From Lewinellaceae bacterium (GTDB taxonomy: Bacteria; Bacteroidota; Bacteroidia; Chitinophagales; Saprospiraceae), in assembly GCA_020636405.1 (NCBI GenBank), contig JACJXW010000004.1, positions 682,001-746,000 of the forward strand: DNA of 64,000 nucleotides. Direction: 5' to 3'. The notes under the pieces were generated by a model. That model was given only the letters and a program-made list of their open reading frames with translations, ran no database searches and had not been told where the DNA came from. Made by a program: the position numbers and the translations under genes. Shown piece by piece: positions 55,401-62,794 of the stretch (the stretch's first letter is position 1; the number at the start of each line of letters is the position of its first letter).

Positions 55401-55434
55401 AAACCTTTGAGGTTTTCGAAAACCTCAAAGGTTT
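55401..55434 (-). terminator. Intrinsic terminator
   Basis: AAACCTTTGAGGTTTT pairs with AAAACCTCAAAGGTTT. On the - strand the stem is followed by TTTTTTCATA, so it ends the lipoprotein gene at 55462. A near-identical stem lies at 61435-61472. Confidence 0.8.
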
Positions 55435-55461
55435 CGGATGACGTTCTTCTTTCCTCATTCC

Positions 55462-56184
55462 TTAATAATGGAGCCATCCCAGAGCGAAACCCAAGGCGTG
55501 GCCAGGTTCACCCAAAAATAAGTTAGGCAAATCATCCGGTTGAGCGTAGAGGCGGCCGTAGGCAGACCCATAAGCCTCCGCGAACATACCGGTACCACCG
55601 GAATAGTTGTACTGGAAAGATTGGATAATAGTACCGTTATTGCCGATCTCGCTAGAGAGCGGAGTAGCAGTGAAATTCAGCTCACTACTTCGATAGGTGA
55701 CCCAGGTTCGGGCGGGCGGGAATACCTCGCCTGTTCCACAGTGAATACTCCCGGTTGATCCACCGGTAATCGGCCCATGTCCGAACCAGGTGCCTTCGAA
55801 GGTATAGAGTTCGGCGTAGCCCACCCATTCGCCGCCACACCCGGACGGATCGTAACAAATGACCGGGTCCTCACAGGAATTCGTGACCGGGCGATGGTAC
55901 AATTCCATTTCAAACATTACGATCAGCGGATGCCAACGGCCACGGCGGGACTCTACCACGCCTTCCAACATAGCTTCGGAAGGCCCTGCCCGGAATACCT
56001 CCAGTTCTTCCGCATTGAAGTGCTGCGCAACTTCCGGGGGCACATCCGGCGCCTCAAACGCCATAGTTCGGCCGTCCGTGATTTCAGGAACGTCTGTAAA
56101 ATTATCCTTCTGGCAGGCAATGATCGTTAAACTAAAGAACAGGCCCGCCAGGAAAAAACGGGAAAAAAATGATATTGTTTTCAT
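55462..56184 (-). CDS. Putative lipoprotein, unknown
   Basis: A 240-residue lipoprotein (leader FLAGLFFSLTIIAC, lipidated Cys). Notable parts are Cys-rich GCGGEWVGYAELYTFEGTWF, HCGTGEVFPPARTWVTY and Gly/Tyr-rich FAEAYGSAYGRLYAQPDDLP ending in GHALGFALGWLHY. The lipid anchor and beta-rich composition suggest a surface or periplasmic protein. I do not recognise a family. It lies 65 bases downstream of the secreted FG-GAP gene in the same direction, so the pair may be one unit; both stand between the two copies of the candidate ncRNA. Confidence 0.55.
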   Translation of the reverse strand: MKTISFFSRFFLAGLFFSLTIIACQKDNFTDVPEITDGRTMAFEAPDVPPEVAQHFNAEELEVFRAGPSEAMLEGVVESRRGRWHPLIVMFEMELYHRPVTNSCEDPVICYDPSGCGGEWVGYAELYTFEGTWFGHGPITGGSTGSIHCGTGEVFPPARTWVTYRSSELNFTATPLSSEIGNNGTIIQSFQYNYSGGTGMFAEAYGSAYGRLYAQPDDLPNLFLGEPGHALGFALGWLHY

Positions 56185-56249
56185 GGCTTTTGATATTATT
56201 GATCAAAAAATAGTTGTCTTTTTGGGGCATACAGGCTTTCGTCTCCGCC

Positions 56250-57773
56250 TTACCGATTCATCTTCGCAAACTCCCCGATGTAGAACCGCTCACCAGCGGC
56301 CACCTTCACCAGGTACAACCCCTCCGGCAGGTTCGCTATATTGATGCGCACCGGTTCGGCCGGCCCGGAGAAGCCCAGCTGGGCCTTTTGGAACAAGCGC
56401 CCCCAGGTGTCGAAGACCTCCACCCGGGCGGTGTTTCCGGGAACGTCTTCCTTAAACTTCAGATAGAGATATTCACGCGCCGGGTTGGGATAGAGGCGGA
56501 TGCCGCCCTGCCGGTACTGCTGAGTAGCGCCGGAAAGGATCTCTACCTGCATGCAGGCCTCATTGCTGCCGGCCACATCCTCGACGGCCAGGCAAACGTT
56601 GTAGGCGCCGGGTTCCGGAAAGACATGCGTCGGGTGCTGCTCCTCGCTGGTGGTTCCGTCTCCGAAATCCCACAGCCATTGTGCTCCAACGCAACCGGGA
56701 TGGACAATGGAGGTGTTGGTGAAGGCATACTCCAGGTTTACTTCCGTCTGGCTGGAGCTGAAGGCGGCGACGGGCGGCAACGCTACGCAATACGATGAAA
56801 TATTGGTGGCATAGTACTGAAAGGCCATGATATCGAGGTCGCCGTCGCCGTCCAGGTCGCCCTGGGCGACGATGAATCCGTTGTTTACCGGGACACCCGG
56901 TTCAAAGGAGGTATACCCCAGTTCATCGTACTTGTTTTCATGAAAGAAAAGTTGATAGAGATTGGGGTCTATATCGATGTGCCAAAGGGTATTCATCATA
57001 TCGACATCCCCATCGCAGTCCCAGTCGGCCAGCGCTCCAAATATGGGCCCGTTAGGGGTTGCGGGCAGGCTCAGCCCGAAGGGGTCGGCCACCCTTGCTT
57101 TAAAGTTGGGCGCGGCAGGGGTTCCTATATTTTCCTGGTAGAGGAAATGGCCGTTGGTCCTGCCGTTGATGAAGGCGTCGTAGTCTCCGTCGCCGTCAAG
57201 GTCGGCGAAGGCGGGGGTGGCGACGGAGGCAGCGCTTACGCCTCCCGAGCTGAGGCCAAAGGGGGTGTACAGGATATCGCCGACGTCAAAGACAGGATCC
57301 GTTGCCGTTCCAGAGTTCAGTATGCAGATAAAGGCGCCCTCTCCGGTGGGGGAGACGCAGTCTTTGCGGCCGAACAGGTCGAGCAGCCCGTTGCCATTGA
57401 TGTCCACGAATTTGATATTGGTTGCCGCTTCTGGTATTCCGAAAGGATAGGACGCTTCAAATTGAAAATCAGGGCAATCGCTGTCTCCTACGTTCCGGTA
57501 AAAATCCAGAGAGGTTTCCGTAAAGCACCCTGAAGAATAGTTCCACTTTTCTCCGACAAACAGGTCCAGGTCGCCGTCACTATCGATATCGGCCAGAGTA
57601 GGGAACATCACGCCTCCGGGGTGCGGCGTGAGGCCGAGTTCGAAAGGATCCGCTACCACTTCGCCGAAAAAGTCAAGCTGCCCGAAAACCGGCGTCAGAA
57701 AAATGGCCGTTAGCAGGATTAGGAGCGTGGTGACACGGCGCCCTCTTTTGCGTTTGGCATAATGTGTTTTCAT
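56250..57773 (-). CDS. T9SS-secreted FG-GAP protein with PKD domain
   Basis: A 507-residue protein with a basic N-terminus and leader (TLLILLTAIFLTPVFG). FG-GAP/VCBS calcium blades occupy about residues 50-370 (TLADIDSDGDLDLFVGEK, FVDINGNGLLDLFGRK, FADLDGDGDYDAFING, QGDLDGDGDLDIMAFQYY). A PKD domain follows (VGAQWLWDFGDGTTSEEQHP, THVFPEPGAYNVCLAVED), then a T9SS type A sorting domain (GGIRLYPNPAREYLYLKF, LPEGLYLVKVAAGERFY). The start ATG 57773 is preferred over the longer frame to 57998, which runs through the candidate ncRNA. Probably a surface adhesin or polysaccharide-binding protein. Confidence 0.88.
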   Translation of the reverse strand: MKTHYAKRKRGRRVTTLLILLTAIFLTPVFGQLDFFGEVVADPFELGLTPHPGGVMFPTLADIDSDGDLDLFVGEKWNYSSGCFTETSLDFYRNVGDSDCPDFQFEASYPFGIPEAATNIKFVDINGNGLLDLFGRKDCVSPTGEGAFICILNSGTATDPVFDVGDILYTPFGLSSGGVSAASVATPAFADLDGDGDYDAFINGRTNGHFLYQENIGTPAAPNFKARVADPFGLSLPATPNGPIFGALADWDCDGDVDMMNTLWHIDIDPNLYQLFFHENKYDELGYTSFEPGVPVNNGFIVAQGDLDGDGDLDIMAFQYYATNISSYCVALPPVAAFSSSQTEVNLEYAFTNTSIVHPGCVGAQWLWDFGDGTTSEEQHPTHVFPEPGAYNVCLAVEDVAGSNEACMQVEILSGATQQYRQGGIRLYPNPAREYLYLKFKEDVPGNTARVEVFDTWGRLFQKAQLGFSGPAEPVRINIANLPEGLYLVKVAAGERFYIGEFAKMNR

Positions 57774-57981
57774 GATTTGCAGGTTTATTTGGTTATGAAA
57801 ATGAGGAGCTTCATTGTTCCCAAATCGTACCTGGAAATAAGCGGTAGGTGCGTTTAATTGCTTAGCGGATCGTCTTAAATGTTTGACGATTTGTCTAAAG
57901 GGTTGCGCAATCCCTAAGGCAGGAAAGTTTAGTGTAACAATAAGGCGGAGGGCTTCGTAGAAGCTAAGGAAGATTTTTTGC

Positions 57982-58249
57982 AAAAAAAAACCGGCCACGC
58001 TGGGCCGGTTTCCAAAAGAGCTTTGAGAGGCTATCTACATACCAAAAATGAGGATATCCTTTGATATCCCCGAAAGATCTTGCATGGGATTATAATAGCA
58101 TTCGTGGGATTACATCTTTGTTAGTAGTAAGTCTTATTTTTTCCGTCCTCTTCTTCAAGAGGAACCTGCCAACTGTCGTTCTTCATCGTTGACAATACAA
58201 ATGTCTACAATAATTAAAGGCTTGTGAAGTACATTTAGCGGAATTACTG
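57982..58249 (-). ncRNA. Candidate structured ncRNA, copy 2
   Basis: About 268 bases, the second copy of the sequence at 55019-55266; the first 137 bases are nearly identical, then one insertion of about 20 bases (TTAGTAGTAAGTC...) and lower but clear similarity. The - strand shows the same terminator (AAACCGGCC...), a perfect 7-bp stem GGATATC-AAAG-GATATCC (58052-58069) and TCCTCTT-GAAG-AAGAGGA. It lies between the histidine kinase gene (58379) and the FG-GAP gene (57773) on the - strand. The rest of the 57774-58378 gap is AT-rich and holds no gene. Confidence 0.4.
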
Positions 58250-58378
58250 CGTCTGATTTATTGCTAAATTGATCATAAGTTTTTGATTAGTAGGTATTTG
58301 TGATTAAAAATTTAGCAATTCGTTGATTTTTAATGGGCTATTTTAATAATTTTACGCCCTTCTTTTCCTCTTTTTTTA

Positions 58379-61360
58379 TCAAAATTTGTGCTCTTTCTTA
58401 ATCCTACTAGGATTCACACCAAACTCTTCGGTAAAATTGCGGCTGAAGGTAGAGAGGTTTTTAAAGCCTACGTCTATAGCCACCTGGGTGATGTTCAGTT
58501 GTGTGGTTTCCAAAAGCTGCCGGGCTTTATGGAGCCGCACCCGGCGGATGAAATCGGCAATGGACTGGTTGGATAGGGCTTTGAATTTTTTGTACAGGGA
58601 GGCCCGGCTGATGCCGATCTGCTCGCAAAGCTGTCCGATGCTGAAATCGGGGTCGCTCAGGTTGTCCCTGATGAGGCCATGCAACTCCCGCATGAAGTGG
58701 TCCTCGGAATGGATATCCTCATCGGGTAGGGTATGCTGAGGTTGAAAAAGGAAAGAGAGGTCGCGGTAACGTTCCTGCAGCCGGGCGCGCAGTTCGATCA
58801 GGTTATCGATCTGAGCCTGGAGTTCCTCCGGGGCAAAAGGTTTGGCGAGATAGGCGTCTGCCCCCGTTTGCAGGCCTTCGATCCGGGAGGCGATATCGGC
58901 TTTGGCAGTGAGCAGAATTATGGGAATATGGCTGGTTCGCCTGTCGGCCTTCAGTTGACGGCTCATTTCCAGGCCGTCCATTGCGGGCATCATGATGTCG
59001 CTGATAATGATGTCGGGGATGAGAATGAGGGCCCTGGCCAGGCCCTGTTGTCCGTCGTATTCGGCCACGATATGGAAGCGGGAACTCAGTACCGTACTGA
59101 TGTATTCCACGACATCCCGGTTGTCTTCGACGAGGAGTACGGTATATTGTTCATGGCCTGTTGCCTTTCCACCGGCCTGGCCCGCCGCTTCCGGGGTGGG
59201 AATGTAAGTGGAAACTGATTCCTTAATGCCTGATCGTTCGTATTCATAGCCGGCGGTGGCATTGTGGGTGATGGGCAGGGTAATGGAAAATACCGTGCCT
59301 TTCCCCGGCTCGCTCTCGACGGCGATCTCGCCTTTGAGGAAATGGACGAGCTCTCGGGTGAGTGCCAGGCCGATGCCGGTTCCAGCCCCCTCCAGCCCCC
59401 CTCGATCCCCCCGAAGGGGGGAAGTGGCAGAGGGGGGGCTGGGGGAGCCTGTGGCTTGATAAAACCGTTCGAAAATATGCGGCAACGCCTCTTTGGAAAT
59501 ACCCGGCCCGTTGTCCGCAACAGAGATTGTCAAAGCTTCCGCTTTCCGACTTCCGCTTTCCGACTTCCGACTTCCCACTTCGACCTTCACCTCTCCTCCC
59601 CGGGGAGTAAACTTGATGGCATTGGAGATGAGATTGGACAAAATGTCCATCAGCTTATCCGGATCGTAGTCTATCACCAGTTCCTCCAGCCCGGAGGTGA
59701 ATTTCAGTTGGATGTTTTTCTGCTCGGCGGACGAATGAAAGGATTCCACGATGTATTTGATGTACCGGATCACATCGTCCTGCACAAGGTGAGCGGGCAG
59801 GTGTCCGGATTCGAGCCTGGACAGCGTGAGGATCTGGTCGACGAGCTGAAGCAGGCGGCGGCCGTTGCGGCGGATCATCTCCGGGCCCTTGTTGAGCCAG
59901 GCGGAAGGATGGGCCTGTATCTGGTCCGCCATTCCGAGGATGATGGTGAGAGGCGTTCGAAACTGGTGGGTAATGTTGGTGTAAAAGCGGCTTTTGAAAG
60001 CATCGAGCTCCCGGATGCGGGTATTTTCGGCACGCTCCGCCAGTTGAGCTTGTTCGGCGGCGGATTTTTCCTCCTGCAGGGTCTTCAATTGCCGGGCAAT
60101 ACCCATGGCGAACAATAGGACCATGAGGGTTTGGCCGACATATCCGTAGACGTAGGAGGGCAAATTCAGGAACCCGAACCAGGCATTCACGTTGTTCGCA
60201 AATTCCTGGAGCACATAAGTCAACATAGCGGCCAGGTAAATGCCGGCGCCTTTGTTCCCTTTGAACCAGGCCGCTGCCGCCGCAATGAGTATGGTCAACA
60301 ATAAAGGGAGATTCGCCAATACTCTGAACGAGACCAACTTGAAGAACGGGCCCGGCGCCACATTCGAAAATTCACCGGCGGCAAATACCATCTTGACTAA
60401 CATGGCGCCACTTATTATATCGACGAGGACCAACGCCGCCCAGATCTTGTCCCATACCGGCAATAATTTCGGCAATTGCAAATACAGGCGCGAAAAGCCA
60501 TAATGGAAAAGATACACAAGCGACCAGGTGACAGGCACTACCACGATCGGGCTGCGAAGATGAACAGACGGAAATAATATTTCACTCGCATAGCCCCTGT
60601 ACTCCATGATGATCATGGCAAATGCCAGTACGAAAAGGCTGAAAAACAAGGAGACGTACTGGCGCTGGTACAGGAAAATGATCAGATGGTAGATCGCCAC
60701 CGCCAGCATGATGCCGATCATCAGGGCATCAAAAAATCGAATGTGCCGGTCAACGGCAAAATAGGCATGAGGTTTGAAAAGCGCATTGCCAAAAGCGCTC
60801 CGCATACCCTTACCTACCGCCCCGATTCTTTTCAACCTGAAAAATACCGTCAGCGTGTCCTGAGCCGGCAGGCGCAAAGGCATACAGGACAATGTGCCGT
60901 AAATGCCTTTGAAAGGTTTTTCCCCAAGGGGCCGGGATTCGCCTGACTTCAGATGGGCAAAGCGGTTGGAATCAATGGGCATGAAAAGATCCACCATGCC
61001 GGCGTCGAAGTTGATCAGCCATTCCTCATCCTCATCCAGCTGAGAAAGGATCGTAAGCCGGCCCCAGATGTAATGGATCTCCGGGCCCAGGTCGCCGGCG
61101 AAAGCGCCTGCCCGCCATCGTTCCTCCTGACTGAAAAGCGGCTGAAAAGCAGGCGCTGCTACTTCTTGGATCGTCCGGCCTTCCACTTTATCCACAAATA
61201 CGAAAAGGTAATCCTGTAAGGGATACAGGCCATCCTGGTATTGCTCATCCGCGGAGGATAGGACGAGCATGTCATGCTCCATAGGCTGAGCCAGGCCCCG
61301 CAGGGAGAAAAGGGCCAAACAGGTAAAAACCAGCAGGCCGGTACGGCGCCGTTTTTTCAT
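58379..61360 (-). CDS. Hybrid two-component regulator: 7TMR-DISM sensor, histidine kinase, receiver and AraC-type HTH
   Basis: A 993-residue one-protein two-component system typical of Bacteroidota polysaccharide utilisation. After a leader, an extracellular 7TMR-DISMED2 domain (about 40-190) and seven transmembrane segments (about 210-425) precede a HisKA domain (FYTNITHQFRTPLTIILG, His about 465), a HATPase (NLISNAIKFTP, DNGPGISKEA, GTGIGLALT), a receiver (IISDIMMPAMDG, Asp about 788) and a C-terminal AraC HTH (FSIGQLCEQIGISRASLYKK, VAIDVGFKNLSTFSRNF). It should sense an outer signal and bind DNA directly. Repeat-derived insertions occur at about residues 592-608 and 637-659, both in the ATPase domain. 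A palindrome lies 20 bases upstream. Confidence 0.93.
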   Translation of the reverse strand: MKKRRRTGLLVFTCLALFSLRGLAQPMEHDMLVLSSADEQYQDGLYPLQDYLFVFVDKVEGRTIQEVAAPAFQPLFSQEERWRAGAFAGDLGPEIHYIWGRLTILSQLDEDEEWLINFDAGMVDLFMPIDSNRFAHLKSGESRPLGEKPFKGIYGTLSCMPLRLPAQDTLTVFFRLKRIGAVGKGMRSAFGNALFKPHAYFAVDRHIRFFDALMIGIMLAVAIYHLIIFLYQRQYVSLFFSLFVLAFAMIIMEYRGYASEILFPSVHLRSPIVVVPVTWSLVYLFHYGFSRLYLQLPKLLPVWDKIWAALVLVDIISGAMLVKMVFAAGEFSNVAPGPFFKLVSFRVLANLPLLLTILIAAAAAWFKGNKGAGIYLAAMLTYVLQEFANNVNAWFGFLNLPSYVYGYVGQTLMVLLFAMGIARQLKTLQEEKSAAEQAQLAERAENTRIRELDAFKSRFYTNITHQFRTPLTIILGMADQIQAHPSAWLNKGPEMIRRNGRRLLQLVDQILTLSRLESGHLPAHLVQDDVIRYIKYIVESFHSSAEQKNIQLKFTSGLEELVIDYDPDKLMDILSNLISNAIKFTPRGGEVKVEVGSRKSESGSRKAEALTISVADNGPGISKEALPHIFERFYQATGSPSPPSATSPLRGDRGGLEGAGTGIGLALTRELVHFLKGEIAVESEPGKGTVFSITLPITHNATAGYEYERSGIKESVSTYIPTPEAAGQAGGKATGHEQYTVLLVEDNRDVVEYISTVLSSRFHIVAEYDGQQGLARALILIPDIIISDIMMPAMDGLEMSRQLKADRRTSHIPIILLTAKADIASRIEGLQTGADAYLAKPFAPEELQAQIDNLIELRARLQERYRDLSFLFQPQHTLPDEDIHSEDHFMRELHGLIRDNLSDPDFSIGQLCEQIGISRASLYKKFKALSNQSIADFIRRVRLHKARQLLETTQLNITQVAIDVGFKNLSTFSRNFTEEFGVNPSRIKKEHKF
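59382..59450. repeat. GC-rich palindromic repeat inside the histidine kinase ATPase domain
   Basis: CCAGCCCCCTCCAGCCCCCC, a central CCCCCCGAAGGGGGG hairpin, and the complementary AGGGGGGGCTGGGGG. It adds about 23 codons (SPSPPSATSPLRGDRGGLEG) between FYQATG and GTGIGLAL, and keeps the frame. It resembles interspersed CCCCCT-type palindromes in Bacteroidota genomes. Confidence 0.75.
59537..59584. repeat. CTTTCCGAyTTCCG heptamer repeat inside the histidine kinase gene
   Basis: Tandem units of seven or eight bases (CTTCCGA, CTTTCCG, CTTCCGA, CTTCCCA) give 16 codons (VGSRKSESGSRKAEA) inserted between KVE and LTISVADNG of the ATPase domain, in frame. Confidence 0.75.
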
Positions 61361-61379
61361 AGGTGGAAAGCTGTATGCT

Positions 61380-61398
61380 AACCCTCAAATTGAGGGTT
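61380..61398. promoter_or_regulatory. Perfect palindrome upstream of the hybrid regulator
   Basis: AACCCTCAAATTGAGGGTT is a perfect odd-length palindrome, 20 bases upstream of the regulator start. Its position suggests an operator or a 5'-UTR hairpin. Confidence 0.4.
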
Positions 61399-61434
61399 CT
61401 GGGCGGTAGTTGCAATGGCATTTGTCAGTTATGA

Positions 61435-61472
61435 AAAAACCTTTGAGGTTTCCGAAACCTCAAAGGCTTTTT
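61435..61472. terminator. Bidirectional intrinsic terminator
   Basis: CCTTTGAGGTTT pairs with AAACCTCAAAGG, with A-run before and T-run after. It closes the lipoprotein gene 61601-62452 on the - strand. Same stem as at 55401-55434. Confidence 0.8.
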
Positions 61473-61600
61473 TAGGCTGGTGTTCATTTACTTCAGGAGG
61501 GGCCCCGGATGGGCGAACCGCGAACACCGAATAGCGTTTAGGGGCCGGAGAAAAATGGCCGTATCAAATGGGGAAGTTATTCTTCTCCGGGCCCTTATGT

Positions 61601-62452
61601 TCAACAATCCATATCCTGAAGGTCTGTTCCCCAGCAGTGCCATTCCTGATCCTGGAATTTTTCAGCATCCTTCACCCTGCCGTTGTGGTTGACGCTGTCC
61701 CAGTTGATCTCCAGCAGGTTGTCGGCATCGGCTTTGTACACCTCATAGGCACGGTCGAACCCATCGGCGGCGGCGGCGCCCTCCCGGTATTCGATGTAGC
61801 CGCCGTTCTCGGGCGCACCGGGAATGACATTCGTATAGCGGATGGCCGCTGCGCCGTTCCCGTTATCGCGCCGGTAGTCAATGTCGATAAAAGGCCTGGG
61901 GTTGTTGGGGTCGAAATTCAGCTCCCAATGGGCATAAGACCGGTCGTTGGCAGTTATACCCGAATACCAGTGGACCTGAGAAAAGCCTCCGCTTTGCGAG
62001 ATGTACATGTCCCATTTGACTTCAGAAGAAGCCAGCAATTCCCCGTACAGCTCGGCATGATAGCTCACGCCATTGGCATCGGCCACTTCATACGCCCAGA
62101 GCCAGACGCCGCCACCCTGATACTCGGGCTGATGGTTGAAGGATTCGAAAAAGGCGAGCGTCGGAATGGCCAGGTGTACCGTCAGCACCGTATTCCACAC
62201 CAATACATTGGCGGCGGAGTACCCCCAGTTGTTGATCGTCCTTCCTTCCACCTGTAGCAGGCTATCCGTTGCTCCCGGGTCATCCATTTCGGTGAATGGC
62301 TGGAACGGCATCATAAAGGTTTCCGGCGCCGGCAACTGAGGGGCTGCCTTCCCGGCATAGGGGTCGGCGGATTCGGTTATCTCATCCTTTTGACAGGATT
62401 GCGTGAAAAATACAGAAAGAACAAGAGCGAAAACAAAGCTTAACTTTTTCAT
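61601..62452 (-). CDS. Putative lipoprotein, unknown
   Basis: A 283-residue lipoprotein (leader FALVLSVFFTQSC). The body is rich in Trp, Tyr and Asn: NWGYSAANVLVWNTVLTVH, GGVWLWAYEVADANGVSYHA, SQVHWYSGITANDRSYAHWE, HCWGTDLQDMDC. The beta-rich pattern and the aromatic residues suggest a ligand- or surface-binding protein. I do not recognise a family. It is the gene next to the hybrid regulator on the - strand (terminator between them), and is divergent from the GH29 gene. Confidence 0.6.
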   Translation of the reverse strand: MKKLSFVFALVLSVFFTQSCQKDEITESADPYAGKAAPQLPAPETFMMPFQPFTEMDDPGATDSLLQVEGRTINNWGYSAANVLVWNTVLTVHLAIPTLAFFESFNHQPEYQGGGVWLWAYEVADANGVSYHAELYGELLASSEVKWDMYISQSGGFSQVHWYSGITANDRSYAHWELNFDPNNPRPFIDIDYRRDNGNGAAAIRYTNVIPGAPENGGYIEYREGAAAADGFDRAYEVYKADADNLLEINWDSVNHNGRVKDAEKFQDQEWHCWGTDLQDMDC

Positions 62453-62794
62453 TAGATTGAATCTTTTGGTTTAGAAAACGAGCTTGTCCGGAAGCCGGAT
62501 TTGGAAGCGAAAACATACATAGGCTCAAAATTGCCGGCCGAACAACGCTACTAATCCCCTAAACGAGAGTCCGTAGTTAAACCCTACCCTGAGCAGGCGA
62601 TTTTTTTCGGACGCTGCCCAGTGGCAGTTGGAGGCCGGTAAGTTTCCCGATAAAAGCAGGCCCGGCAGCGAAGGGCGAGAACAGCTTTTTCCGGCCCGGA
62701 CAGGTGGAGGAGAGCTACTGGGAATTGTGATTTTTCGGGGTGTTTTGCGTATCATTGGGGTTTAAGTGATGTTTTGGTTACAACTCCGTTTGAT
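62453..62794. other. Divergent intergenic region
   Basis: No gene is seen. It must hold the promoters of the - strand lipoprotein gene and of the + strand fucosidase gene. A GTGTTTTGC...TATCATTG stretch near 62739-62757 loosely resembles a Bacteroidota promoter for the latter, but the fit is poor. Confidence 0.3.
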
